Shown piece by piece: positions 51,774-63,584 of a stretch of 64,000 nucleotides of DNA; within the stretch, counting starts at the first letter, position 1; each line of letters starts with the position of its first letter. The stretch comes from an uncultured Alphaproteobacteria bacterium. Its GTDB lineage: Bacteria; Pseudomonadota; Alphaproteobacteria; HIMB59. The notes beneath the pieces were generated by a model, which did no database searches, was not told the origin of the DNA, and worked only from the letters and a program-made list of their open reading frames with translations. The position numbers and the translations under genes were made by a program. Where the stretch lies: NCBI GenBank assembly GCA_902527545.1, contig CABZPR010000002.1, positions 1 to 64,000 on the forward strand. Reading direction: 5' to 3'.

Positions 51774-52479
51774 GAAAAGAGTATATTATAATTCAATTAT
51801 AAAGCAGGGTAGCACTTATGAGCTAGAAAAAAAGTATTATATCCATCTTGTAAAAGTTATAAGGCTTAAAATAGGAGATGAGATCTCTTTGTTTAACAAT
51901 ATTTCTGGTGAATGGAAGTGCGAAATAATTGATATAAAAAAAAATTTTTTAAAAGCAAAATCGATAAGTCAAATCTCAGCACCTCGAGTAGAAACTTTGA
52001 TAGACTTGATGTTTTCTCCCATTAAATACCAAAACAGTGAGTCAATAATAAGACAATCAACTGAGATGGGTGTGAGGTGTCTATTTCCAACATCATTTAA
52101 TAGGACTATAAACACAAAGATTAATCTAGATAAGTTTAATACATATGCAGTAGGTGCTGCTCAACAAAGTGGTGGATTATCAATACCAAACATAGACAAG
52201 TTAACTCATCTTAAGGATAGATCTAATATAGTGTCTGGTAAAACAGTGCTAATGTTCGATGAAAATCTCAAAGGAATTCATCTATCACAAGCTAAAATTA
52301 AACCAAATAGTGAAATTTTAGTTGTTATAGGGCCTGAAGGAGGTTTTGAGGAAGAGGAAAGAGCATTTATTTCAGATAGCTCAAAAAATTTCTTTAATGT
52401 GAGTCTAGGACCAAATATTTTGAAAGCTGATACAGCAGTTATTGCCGCACTTAGTTTAACATTTCACTATTTTTCATAA
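51772..52479 (+). CDS. rsmE: 16S rRNA (uracil(1498)-N3)-methyltransferase
   Basis: 235 residues, SPOUT fold with trefoil knot. KVIRLKIGDEISLFN, QISAPRVETLIDLMFSPIKY, QNSESIIRQSTEMGV, AQQSGGLSIPNI, VIGPEGGFEEEERAFI and SLGPNILKADTAV are family segments. Methylates U1498 of 16S rRNA. ATG at 51772 overlaps the divergent ubiA start codon; there is no independent leader sequence on this strand. Confidence 0.93.
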   Translation: MKRVYYNSIIKQGSTYELEKKYYIHLVKVIRLKIGDEISLFNNISGEWKCEIIDIKKNFLKAKSISQISAPRVETLIDLMFSPIKYQNSESIIRQSTEMGVRCLFPTSFNRTINTKINLDKFNTYAVGAAQQSGGLSIPNIDKLTHLKDRSNIVSGKTVLMFDENLKGIHLSQAKIKPNSEILVVIGPEGGFEEEERAFISDSSKNFFNVSLGPNILKADTAVIAALSLTFHYFS

Positions 52480-52544
52480 TTATAGCGGGTTTAAGCGACA
52501 TCCTGTCAATATACTGTACAAAAAAGATTACTAATATGTCTTAG

Positions 52545-54991
<2,447 letters not shown>

Positions 54992-54994
54992 TTT

Positions 54995-55921
54995 GTGTTA
55001 GAAAAAAAGCATCATCAAACTTTTGTACAGACAGAACAAAACCTGTTCTTTTTCCAAGCTGTTAATTTTTTAAAACAACTTTATGTACTAATTAAACCTG
55101 GTGTAATCTCCCTTGTAATATTTACGGCTTTATGTGCGATGTTATTAGCCCCATCTGATAAAAGTTTATTAATAAAAGGTATGGCTCTTACCCTTATAGC
55201 AATGGGAGCATCTGGTTCAGCTATTTTAAACATGTGGTTTGATCGAATAATTGACTCTAAAATGGATAGAACAAAGTTTAGACCTATTCCTTCAGGAAAT
55301 ATCTCAGCAAATACAGCTCTTGGGATTGGACTAATTTTTTCTTTTTTTTCTGTAGTGGGTTTATTTTTCTTTGGAAATATCAAGGCCTCTATCTTATTAG
55401 CGTTTACAATTCTTTATTACTCTGTTTTTTACACAATGTATCTGAAACACAAAACTGCACAGAATATAGTAATTGGCGGTTTAGCAGGCGCTCTCCCTCC
55501 AGTGATTGCATGGGTTAGTATCTCAAATGAACAAATTTTCTTTCCATTAATATTATGTTTAATAATATTTTTATGGACACCTCCACACTCTTGGGCATTA
55601 GCTATATTTAGAAACCAAGATTACTCTGACGCTGATATACCCATGTACCCCGTTAAACACGGCATAAAAAAAACACTTTTTATGATGAACATTTATACTT
55701 TTTTAATGGTAGCATCAGTAAACTCTTTATATTTTTTTAAATACGCAGGAATGAGTTTTTTTCTAGGCTCCAATCTTCTCAATGCATATTTTGTATACAA
55801 ACTTTTTAAACTTAATAAGTCACAAAATATTAAGAAAGACTCAATTAAACTTTTTGGATATTCAATAGTGTATCTGTTTCTTATTTTTACTTTAACAGTT
55901 GTTGATAAATATTTGATCTAA
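54995..55921 (+). CDS. ctaB: protoheme IX farnesyltransferase (heme O synthase)
   Basis: 308 residues, seven or eight membrane helices of the UbiA superfamily. Aspartate motif NMWFDRIIDSKMDRTKFRP near 84-102, then AVLYYSVFYTMYLKHKT-like segment and WTPPHSWALAIFRNQDYSDAD. Makes heme O for subunit I. Starts at a GTG at 54995. Its stop overlaps the next small gene by one base. Confidence 0.95.
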   Translation: MLEKKHHQTFVQTEQNLFFFQAVNFLKQLYVLIKPGVISLVIFTALCAMLLAPSDKSLLIKGMALTLIAMGASGSAILNMWFDRIIDSKMDRTKFRPIPSGNISANTALGIGLIFSFFSVVGLFFFGNIKASILLAFTILYYSVFYTMYLKHKTAQNIVIGGLAGALPPVIAWVSISNEQIFFPLILCLIIFLWTPPHSWALAIFRNQDYSDADIPMYPVKHGIKKTLFMMNIYTFLMVASVNSLYFFKYAGMSFFLGSNLLNAYFVYKLFKLNKSQNIKKDSIKLFGYSIVYLFLIFTLTVVDKYLI

Positions 55922-56022
55922 TGAAAAGAAAAAATAAAAATTTATTAGTCTTGGCTCTGCTTTTCATGCTCGTAACAGCATTTTATTTCATTACAATATT
56001 TAGAATTAAATCTGGTATTTGA
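55921..56022 (+). CDS. 33-residue membrane protein between ctaB and ctaG (CoxF-like)
   Basis: 33 residues: basic start MKRKNKN, one membrane helix (LLVLALLFMLVTAFYFITIF), basic end RIKSGI. Shares one base with the ctaB stop (TAATG) and overlaps the ctaG TTG start by four bases, so it is inside the operon and translationally coupled both sides. Alphaproteobacterial ctaB and ctaG flank a similar short gene known as CoxF or as a small oxidase assembly protein; the name is by position and shape. Confidence 0.72.
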   Translation: MKRKNKNLLVLALLFMLVTAFYFITIFRIKSGI

Positions 56023-56555
56023 ACGTATCAAATAAAAACAAAACATTAATTTTTTTAATGTTTATACTTGGATTTATGCTAAGTCTGGTAATTTTTTCTG
56101 TTCCATTGTATAAGCTTTTTTGTGACCTGACCGGATTTCAAGGTTTTAATAAAGAAGTAAAAATTCAAGAACAACAACAAAATATTAAATTGGGAGAACT
56201 TGATATAAAAGTTATATTTTCAGCTCAGGTAAATGAGGGTTTGGACTGGATGTTCGATGCTCCTCAAAAAATGAATATTACAGAAGGTTTAAAGTATGAT
56301 GTTGTTTTTAAAGCTAAAAACAATACTGATGTTAGTTCAACAGGTACTTCTATATTTAACATTTTACCACCTAAAATTGGCCCATACCTATATAAGATAG
56401 AATGCTTTTGCTTTATTGATCAAACGATAAAACCAAATCAAGTTGTTGAGTTTCCTGTCTCTTTCTACTTAGATCCACTGATACTTGATGATCCTGAGGC
56501 AAGTAGGACGAAGAATGTCACTTTGTCATATACCTTTTTTGAGAAAAAAGAATGA
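56019..56555 (+). CDS. ctaG: cytochrome c oxidase assembly protein CtaG/Cox11
   Basis: 178 residues. N-terminal membrane helix, VPLYKLFCDLTGFQG segment, and the Cu-binding CFCFIDQ pair in YKIECFCFIDQT followed by PVSFYLDPLI. Inserts copper at the CuB site of subunit I. Translation appears to begin at a TTG that overlaps the preceding 33-codon gene by four bases. No other start lies near. Confidence 0.93.
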   Translation: MNVSNKNKTLIFLMFILGFMLSLVIFSVPLYKLFCDLTGFQGFNKEVKIQEQQQNIKLGELDIKVIFSAQVNEGLDWMFDAPQKMNITEGLKYDVVFKAKNNTDVSSTGTSIFNILPPKIGPYLYKIECFCFIDQTIKPNQVVEFPVSFYLDPLILDDPEASRTKNVTLSYTFFEKKE

Positions 56556-56567
56556 AATATTGTTTAA

Positions 56568-57410
56568 ATGGTTGATTTAGTATTTAAAGACTCTGAAAAG
56601 AAACATAAATTTCATCTTGTCAACCCAAGTCCCTGGCCATTAGTTGGTGCTTTTTCAGCTCTTTTTCTAGTTTCAGGTGCTATTTTGTATATGCATTATG
56701 AGATGCTATGGCCCATAATAGCAGGTCTTGTTCTAATACTTTTTACTATGTTTATGTGGTGGCGAGATATAATAAAAGAAAGTACTTTCTTGAAAGTACA
56801 TAATTCAATCACTGAGATTGGTCTTAGATGGGGTATGGCTCTGTTCATCACATCAGAAGTTATGTTTTTTGTCGCTTTCTTTTGGGCTTTTTTTGATGCA
56901 AGTCTATTACCTAAAACATTTTTAGCCGAGTACAAAGAAGTTTTTACAGGTACTCTTGGGATAGGAGTTTGGCCTCCAAAAGGAATTGAAACTTTTGACC
57001 CGCTAGACATACCATATTTAAATACCTTAATTTTACTTTTATCAGGCACTACCTGTACATGGGCACACCACGAACTAAGAGAGGGAAATAATAAAGAGGC
57101 TCTTAAAGGTTTATATTACACAGTTTTTTTAGGTTTCATATTTTCACTTTTACAAATATATGAATACCAACATGCAACTTTTGGTTTTACTGAGGGTATA
57201 TATCCTTCAACTTTTTTCATGGCAACTGGTTTTCACGGTTTTCATGTATTAATAGGTACTTTGTTTTTATTAGTCTGTTTATTGAGAATAAGAAAAGGTC
57301 ATTTAACCCCAAAAAGACATTTTGGTTTTGAGGCAGCTGCATGGTATTGGCATTTTGTTGATGTTGTTTGGTTGTTTTTATACATAAGTATCTATTGGTG
57401 GGGAAGATAA
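56568..57410 (+). CDS. ctaE: cytochrome c oxidase subunit III
   Basis: 280 residues, seven membrane helices. HKFHLVNPSPWPLVGAFSAL near the start, FWAFFDASL, GTTCTWAHHELREG, TGFHGFHVLIGT, and HFVDVVWLFLYISIYWWG at the end are all typical. Helps stabilise and keep active the oxidase. Gap of 12 bases after ctaG. Confidence 0.97.
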   Translation: MVDLVFKDSEKKHKFHLVNPSPWPLVGAFSALFLVSGAILYMHYEMLWPIIAGLVLILFTMFMWWRDIIKESTFLKVHNSITEIGLRWGMALFITSEVMFFVAFFWAFFDASLLPKTFLAEYKEVFTGTLGIGVWPPKGIETFDPLDIPYLNTLILLLSGTTCTWAHHELREGNNKEALKGLYYTVFLGFIFSLLQIYEYQHATFGFTEGIYPSTFFMATGFHGFHVLIGTLFLLVCLLRIRKGHLTPKRHFGFEAAAWYWHFVDVVWLFLYISIYWWGR

Positions 57411-57453
57411 ACCAAAGATTTTTATCTTATACATTTAAACTAAATTTTTATTT

Positions 57454-58128
57454 ATGAAGAACAGGTCATCATTAACATTTGTATTTATAGGAATTTCTAT
57501 TTTAACCTTTATCCTGGGTTCGTGGCAACTTTACCGGTTAAATTGGAAAAATGATTTAATGGATAATATTCGTAATTCAATTCTAAATCCCACTTTGTTT
57601 TCAGATAATCTAAATTACAACAATTTAGTTTCAGTAAAATTAGATGATAATTATACCATTCTAAACAATCCAGTTTATTTGGAGTCAAAAACATTTAAAG
57701 GAAAACCAGGTTATCACCTAATACTTCCGGTAAAGTATAAAAATAGTATATATAGTGTCATCAATTTTGGATGGTTTTTAGACAAAGACGTAGATCAAGT
57801 TCAAAATATCATTCAAAGATATCAATCTATAGACAACCCTAAGGTATACATAAGAGATTTTAATTCAGATAAATCTTTTTTTACCCCAAAGAATGATTTA
57901 TCCAATAATGTTTGGTACTCTGTTAATAAAACTGATTTTAGTCAATTTTATCAATATGTATTCCTATCCAAATATTATTTTGTTCTTCTAGATGATAGGG
58001 TATCTAAATATACCTTTAATCCTCTTGTATTTTTGAGAAATAATCATTTGAATTATTCAATAACTTGGTTTTTGCTTAGCTTGTCAAGTATCGTTATGCT
58101 GTTAATTATAAGAAGGAAATATGAATAA
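57454..58128 (+). CDS. SURF1-family oxidase assembly protein
   Basis: 224 residues with one helix at each end (about 8-24 and 198-220). GSWQLYRLNWKNDLMDN, KGKPGYHLILPVKY and VINFGWFLD are the SURF1 signatures. Helps place heme a in subunit I. It follows ctaE by 43 bases and overlaps the M32 peptidase gene by eight bases. Confidence 0.9.
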   Translation: MKNRSSLTFVFIGISILTFILGSWQLYRLNWKNDLMDNIRNSILNPTLFSDNLNYNNLVSVKLDDNYTILNNPVYLESKTFKGKPGYHLILPVKYKNSIYSVINFGWFLDKDVDQVQNIIQRYQSIDNPKVYIRDFNSDKSFFTPKNDLSNNVWYSVNKTDFSQFYQYVFLSKYYFVLLDDRVSKYTFNPLVFLRNNHLNYSITWFLLSLSSIVMLLIIRRKYE

Positions 58129-59560
58129 ACTTAAAGAGTATTTTAAAAGCTACTATGTGTTGAATGACGTCAGTGGTCTTTTATTTTGGGATAACGCAAC
58201 TAATTTACCAAAAAAAAGTATTGAGTCTAGATCAGAGCAAATGTCTATTTTATCTAACTTTACAGATAAAATATTTAGAAGTGAAGATATTCAAGAAGAA
58301 ATTCAAAAAGCTGAAAATACAAAATTAAGCGAAGCAGATAGCATCTCTTTAAAACTAATGAAGAGTATTATCGTCAAAGAAAATGCTATTGACCCAGATT
58401 TGAAATCTCTACTGATAAAAAAAAAACTAACTTGTGAGCACTTATGGAGAGAGGCTAGATCAAAAAATGACTCTTCGATAATTGAAAAAGATTTCAATGA
58501 TCTATTAGATTTAGTGCATGAGGAAGCGAGTCAATTAGCTAAGGCTACTAATCTATCACCTTATGACTCATTAATTTCAAAATATGATATGGATTATGAT
58601 TCATCAAAGATCGACCAAGTTTTTTTAGTAATTGAGAGAGAAATAATACCTAAATATTTGGATATTAAAAAAATTAAATCACCCCATGTTTATAAATCAA
58701 ATATTTCAGACTTAGAAATATTAAAAATGATAAAAGTAAAATTAAAACAGCTAAACTTCGATTTTGATAGAGGTAGAATTGATCAATCTCATCACCCTTT
58801 TTGTGGAGGAGCTACAAATGATGTAAGAATAACAACAAGGTTTGAAGACAATATATTAGAGTCCTTATCAGCATTATTTCACGAGACAGGCCATGGGGTT
58901 TATGAACAGAATCGACCTAATCAATATCTTTATGAGCCATTGGGTCAATCCCGTAGTTTAAGTGTCCATGAAAGCCAATCTCTTTTTTTTGAAAATCATA
59001 TCTTTAAATCAAAAGTTTATTTTAACATCATAAACAATATTTTTGATAACTCTAAAGATTTGGAAAAATCGTTTTTAGAGCACTATCATACTGTGAGAGT
59101 TAATCCTATAAGGGTTAGTGCTGATGAATTTTCTTACCCGATCCATGTTTACATCAGGTATAAAATTGAAAAAGAGATATTTAAAAATAAAATTAAATTT
59201 AAAGATATAAAAAATTTATGGAACGAAAACTATTTAAATAATTTGTCAATCAATCTAATTTCAGAAACAGAGGGGGTTCTCCAAGATATTCATTGGTATG
59301 AGGGTGTATTTGGTTATTTCCCTACTTATGCACTTGGTGCTATGATAGCCTCACAAATTAAATTTAATTGCCCTTTATTTGATATTTTTTTAGGCAACCC
59401 TAATGAAGAAAATATAAATAACTTAATCATTTGGTTGAATACTAATATCCATCAAAAAGCTTCTTTGTATTCATCTGATGAAATGTTACAAAGCATTTCT
59501 GGTGAGAATTTAAACCCAAAATATTATTTAGATCATTTGGTAGATAGATTTATTCAATGA
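58121..59560 (+). CDS. M32 metallocarboxypeptidase
   Basis: 479 residues, all-helical thermostable carboxypeptidase 1 family. Zinc motif HETGH at 254-258 in LFHETGHGVYEQNRP, HPFCGGATNDVRITTRF, QSLFFENHI and RVSADEFSYPIHVYIRY, and later VLQDIHWYEGVFGYFPTYALGA. Removes C-terminal amino acids from peptides. Overlaps both neighbours by 8 and 4 bases. Confidence 0.93.
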   Translation: MNKLKEYFKSYYVLNDVSGLLFWDNATNLPKKSIESRSEQMSILSNFTDKIFRSEDIQEEIQKAENTKLSEADSISLKLMKSIIVKENAIDPDLKSLLIKKKLTCEHLWREARSKNDSSIIEKDFNDLLDLVHEEASQLAKATNLSPYDSLISKYDMDYDSSKIDQVFLVIEREIIPKYLDIKKIKSPHVYKSNISDLEILKMIKVKLKQLNFDFDRGRIDQSHHPFCGGATNDVRITTRFEDNILESLSALFHETGHGVYEQNRPNQYLYEPLGQSRSLSVHESQSLFFENHIFKSKVYFNIINNIFDNSKDLEKSFLEHYHTVRVNPIRVSADEFSYPIHVYIRYKIEKEIFKNKIKFKDIKNLWNENYLNNLSINLISETEGVLQDIHWYEGVFGYFPTYALGAMIASQIKFNCPLFDIFLGNPNEENINNLIIWLNTNIHQKASLYSSDEMLQSISGENLNPKYYLDHLVDRFIQ

Positions 59561-60909
59561 AATATATAAGCACAAGAGATGATAAAAAAGAGTACTCTGC
59601 TGAGCAGGTACTGAATTTCGGTCTAGCACCAGATGGAGGTCTATTTATTCCAAATGAAATTCCAAAATTTAGTAACAATCAAATCAACGCACTTAAAGGA
59701 AAAAATTATTTTGAAATAGCAAATTTCATTTTAACCCCTTTTTTATCAGATTTATTTGATGCCCCAACAATTAAAAGGATTATCGAGGAGGCTTATAGTA
59801 AATTTGATAAAGAAATTGTTACAATATCAAACATAGGTGACAACGATCTATTGAATTTATTTCATGGTCCGACACTAGCTTTTAAAGATTACGCTATGTG
59901 TTTGTTAGCTAAGATATATGAATACTATTTAAAGAAACTAGATAGAAAATTAGTAGTTATTGGAGCAACTTCTGGCGATACCGGTTCTGCTGCAATTCAA
60001 GCCTTTAAAGATATTGAAAATATTAGTATATTTATTTTGCACCCTCATAACTCCACATCTCTCTTCCAAAGAAAACAAATGACAACTAGTGGAGGTAAAA
60101 ATGTCTTTAATATTGCCCTAAATGGAAGTTTTGATGATTGTCAAAATTTAGTAAAAAAACTTTTTAGAGATAAAGATATAAATAATAAATATAGCTTTAC
60201 TGCAGTGAATTCAATTAATTGGTTTAGGGTGCTACCACAATCAATTTATTATGCATGGTCATATCTTAATCATAATATTGATAATTTTGTTGTACCAAGT
60301 GGTAATTTTGGAAATATATATTCTGCTCATTTGCTAAAGTCAATGGGATTTCCAATAAATAAGTTAATTGTTGCGACAAATGAGAATAATATTTTACATC
60401 GAATTATAAACAATAATGATCTACATCTTTACAATGTTGTAAAAACTAATAGCCCTAGCATGGATATAACAATATCAAGTAATTTTGAAAGACTTTTAGC
60501 AGAGCTTCTTGGACCAGGAGCAACAAATGAGCTTTTTCAAAATATACAAAACAATGAACATAATAAAAAATTAGAAAGTTCTGTTCATAATTCATTATCT
60601 GAGAAATTTTTATCTGAGAGTGCAACCTCTAAAGAGGTTGAAAATCAAATTAAAATCATATATGAAAATTACAAAATTTTATTAGACCCTCATACAGCTG
60701 TTGGCATAGTATGTGCGGAAAAATTAAATTTAAAAAAAGCAATGTGTCTTGCTTGTGCCCATCCAGTAAAATTTCAGGAAACTGTCCAAATGGCATTAGG
60801 TAAAAATGTAAAATATGATAAAAACATAGAATTTCTTAATGATGAAAAATTTGCAATTTTAGACAACAATTATAAGGAACTAGGAGATTATATAGAAGCA
60901 CATGCCTAA
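59557..60909 (+). CDS. thrC: threonine synthase
   Basis: 450 residues. PLP lysine Lys110 in FHGPTLAFKDYAM, nucleotide/phosphate loop ATSGDTGSAAIQAF, DCQNLVKKLF, FVVPSGNFGNIYSAH, and SPSMDITISSNFERLL. Makes threonine from O-phosphohomoserine; thrB lies a few genes downstream on the other strand. Overlaps the M16 peptidase gene by eight bases. Confidence 0.95.
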   Translation: MKYISTRDDKKEYSAEQVLNFGLAPDGGLFIPNEIPKFSNNQINALKGKNYFEIANFILTPFLSDLFDAPTIKRIIEEAYSKFDKEIVTISNIGDNDLLNLFHGPTLAFKDYAMCLLAKIYEYYLKKLDRKLVVIGATSGDTGSAAIQAFKDIENISIFILHPHNSTSLFQRKQMTTSGGKNVFNIALNGSFDDCQNLVKKLFRDKDINNKYSFTAVNSINWFRVLPQSIYYAWSYLNHNIDNFVVPSGNFGNIYSAHLLKSMGFPINKLIVATNENNILHRIINNNDLHLYNVVKTNSPSMDITISSNFERLLAELLGPGATNELFQNIQNNEHNKKLESSVHNSLSEKFLSESATSKEVENQIKIIYENYKILLDPHTAVGIVCAEKLNLKKAMCLACAHPVKFQETVQMALGKNVKYDKNIEFLNDEKFAILDNNYKELGDYIEAHA

Positions 60910-62155
60910 TATTCATAAGCTTAAAAATGGAATGACCTTGATAACAGATCATGTAAACACTGTAGAAACAGTAAGTGTAGGAATGTGGAACAAGGTCGGT
61001 GCAAGAAATGAGCGAAAAGAAATTAATGGTGTTGCTCACTTATTAGAGCACATGGCATTCAAAGGAACAAAAAATAGATCAGCTGCTCAAATAGCAAAAG
61101 AGGTTGAGCTAGTAGGTAATTCTCACAATGCCTATACTTCAAGAGAAATAACTGCTTATTATATGAGTGGTTTAAAGGAAAATGTTGAACTATCCATAGA
61201 CGTAATTAGCGATATATTGCAGTTCTCAACTTTTGACTCTAAGGAACTCGATAAAGAGAGAGGCGTCATATTACAAGAGATTGGAATGTATGCTGATGAA
61301 CCAGATAGTATTGTTGCTGATAAATTCGACGAGTTAGCTTACCCGGACCAACCAATGGGTAGGTCAATTTTAGGTACGGCTGAAATTATAAAGTCTATAT
61401 CAAGGGATGAAGTTGAGGGTTTTATGCAAGGATTCTATAACCCAAAAAAAATGGTGTTTTCTGTATCAGGAAATTTTGAAGAGGATAAAATAATTAAACT
61501 TGTTGAGGAGAAATTCCAAAATCTCCCTCATGGTGACGACGATTATATTCCAAAATCTTCTTATGTTGGTGGAGAATACCGCCAAGAGAAAAATTTAGAA
61601 CAGGTAAAGTTGTTACTAGGTTTTGAGGGTGTAGATATTCATTCAGACCTTTACTATGCAACAAGAGTTTATTCAACACTTCTTGGCTCTGGTATGTCTT
61701 CAAGATTATTTCAAGAAATTCGAGAAAAAAGAGGATTGGTTTATAGCATATACAGCAGTGGTGATTTCTTTTCTGACTCAGGTATTTTTTATGTTTATGC
61801 CGGCACAGGGCATAAGGAAGTTAAAGAATTAATACCCGTACTATGTGATCAATTAAATATTAATGCTAATACCTTTACTGAGGAGGAATTAACGAAGACT
61901 AAAGCTAAATTTAAAGTCGGAATTCTAAAAGGAGAGGAAAGTATCTCAACAAGATGTAGATCTAACGCTTCTAGTTATTTAATGCACAATAAGGTCAGAT
62001 CTCCCGATGAATTTATTTCGAAGATTGACTCTGTGCAATTAGAGGACCTTGAAAAAGCAAGAAAAAAAATATTAGACTCAAATTTGACTTTGTCATCAAT
62101 AGGTCCTATTGAAAACCTTGAAGCAGCTGAACTAGTTAAACGAAGAATCAGTTAA
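60902..62155 (+). CDS. M16 zinc peptidase (mitochondrial processing peptidase-like)
   Basis: 417 residues. Inverted zinc motif HLLEH at 46-50 with EHMAFKGT, the distal ERGVILQEIGMYADEP containing the third ligand Glu, and the late REKRGLVYSIYS. Closest to the bacterial relatives of mitochondrial processing peptidase beta (PepR/YmxG type). Follows thrC as in many alphaproteobacteria. Its 3' end overlaps convergent rnhA by 24 bases. Confidence 0.92.
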   Translation: MPNIHKLKNGMTLITDHVNTVETVSVGMWNKVGARNERKEINGVAHLLEHMAFKGTKNRSAAQIAKEVELVGNSHNAYTSREITAYYMSGLKENVELSIDVISDILQFSTFDSKELDKERGVILQEIGMYADEPDSIVADKFDELAYPDQPMGRSILGTAEIIKSISRDEVEGFMQGFYNPKKMVFSVSGNFEEDKIIKLVEEKFQNLPHGDDDYIPKSSYVGGEYRQEKNLEQVKLLLGFEGVDIHSDLYYATRVYSTLLGSGMSSRLFQEIREKRGLVYSIYSSGDFFSDSGIFYVYAGTGHKEVKELIPVLCDQLNINANTFTEEELTKTKAKFKVGILKGEESISTRCRSNASSYLMHNKVRSPDEFISKIDSVQLEDLEKARKKILDSNLTLSSIGPIENLEAAELVKRRIS

Positions 62156-62575
62156 ATTTTCTGCTGCTTTTCTAGCAAGAATATCAACTTGGTTATTAAA
62201 TTCATCGACATTATGTGCCTTTACCCAACTCCAATTAATATTTTTACTAAGATTTAATTCGTCTAATCGTTCCCAAAGCTCTTTATTTTTTACAGGCTTT
62301 TTAGATGAAGTTTTCCAATTATTTTTTTTCCAATTAAATATCCAATTTGTGATGCCTTGCTTAACATAATTACTATCGGTATTAAGATTTATATCATTAT
62401 GCTGATTAAGAAATTCTAACGCTTTGATTGCTGCCATTAGTTCCATTCGATTATTTGTTGCATTTCTCTCAAATCCAGCTCTATAAGAAATATCATTTTT
62501 GTTAATTATTAAAAACGCCCAACCCCCATTTCCAGGGTTTCCGAGACATGAGCCATCTGTGTATACCTTTATCAA
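62132..62575 (-). CDS. rnhA: ribonuclease HI
   Basis: 147 residues. Catalytic Asp/Glu: YTDGSCLGNPGNGGWAF (Asp7), NRMELMAAIKAL (Glu), NTDSNYVKQGITNW (Asp) and the late DILARKAA. Cuts RNA in RNA:DNA hybrids. The ATG overlaps thrB by four bases, so it follows thrB on one transcript. Confidence 0.95.
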   Translation of the reverse strand: MIKVYTDGSCLGNPGNGGWAFLIINKNDISYRAGFERNATNNRMELMAAIKALEFLNQHNDINLNTDSNYVKQGITNWIFNWKKNNWKTSSKKPVKNKELWERLDELNLSKNINWSWVKAHNVDEFNNQVDILARKAAENLTDSSFN

Positions 62576-63513
62576 AGAAAGTCCTGCAAATTATTTTTTT
62601 CATGAAATTTAAATATTTCAAAAAACTCCATGGGATTTTTATGTTTAACGTCTCCTTCAAGATTAAAATTTAAATCATAAATTCTTGTTAAAAAAAAACG
62701 AATTGCACTTACTTTTAAGTAAAAATTAAAATTGCTTTTCTCTTCTGGTGTTAATTCGATACTCTCTTTATAAGATCTTAAGAAACTCACATAATTTTCT
62801 TCAATAAATTTATTTTCTGAAAAAAACCAAGCATTCACAAAAGTAGCCAAATCATAAATAATGGTATCTGTACAGGAAAAAAAGAAATCTATGAATCCTG
62901 AAACCTGATTACCAACAAAAAATATGTTGTCTTTAAATAAATCTGCGTGAATGTTTATCTTTCTTAAATTTTGTGGAAAACTATCACTTAATGTATGAAT
63001 GTTATTCAATATATATTTGTATTCACTAGAATTTAATTTTGTTTCGTATTTAGAAAACTGACTTGTAATAAACTTCCATGTGGGTAATAGCATCATATTT
63101 TCTCTAAAAAGTTCGGAATGATCTCCAAATTGATGTAATTGAGCAATTGAATTTCCTAGTGATTTTAATTGCTCTAAATTAGGTTTTACAACTGGCCTAC
63201 CTTCAATAAAACTATAAATACAACAGGGTTTACCTTTTATTTTAAATAAGTTTTTATTATTCAAAGTCAAACTTAATGGACAAGAAATGCCATTATCATA
63301 AAATAATTTCATTAAATTATTAAAATAAGGTAAATCTTGTTCTTCAGTTCTTTTCTCAAATAGAGTTAAAATAAATTTTTTATTATCGCTTAATTTCACT
63401 AAATAATTAGTATTTTCAACTCCCTCTTTAATACCCTCAAATTCAATTATTTTTCCTAGAGGTTGAAATAATTCTTGAGCCTCTGAAAGAGATACTTCGG
63501 TATAAACTGCCAT
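62572..63513 (-). CDS. thrB: homoserine kinase (ThrB, APH-fold)
   Basis: 313 residues, aminoglycoside-phosphotransferase fold. TNYLVKLSDNKKFILTLFEK near the start, CCIYSFIEGRPVVKPN, catalytic loop NIHADLFKDNIFFVG and FIDFFFSCTDTIIYDLA. Phosphorylates homoserine on the way to threonine; thrC is nearby. In a four-base overlap with rnhA. Confidence 0.93.
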   Translation of the reverse strand: MAVYTEVSLSEAQELFQPLGKIIEFEGIKEGVENTNYLVKLSDNKKFILTLFEKRTEEQDLPYFNNLMKLFYDNGISCPLSLTLNNKNLFKIKGKPCCIYSFIEGRPVVKPNLEQLKSLGNSIAQLHQFGDHSELFRENMMLLPTWKFITSQFSKYETKLNSSEYKYILNNIHTLSDSFPQNLRKINIHADLFKDNIFFVGNQVSGFIDFFFSCTDTIIYDLATFVNAWFFSENKFIEENYVSFLRSYKESIELTPEEKSNFNFYLKVSAIRFFLTRIYDLNFNLEGDVKHKNPMEFFEIFKFHEKNNLQDFL

Positions 63514-63584
63514 TTATGGTTAATTTTAGAGTTTAAATTGTGATAGATAAAGATACTTATTTAAAACAGTGGTGGTTAAAGTTG

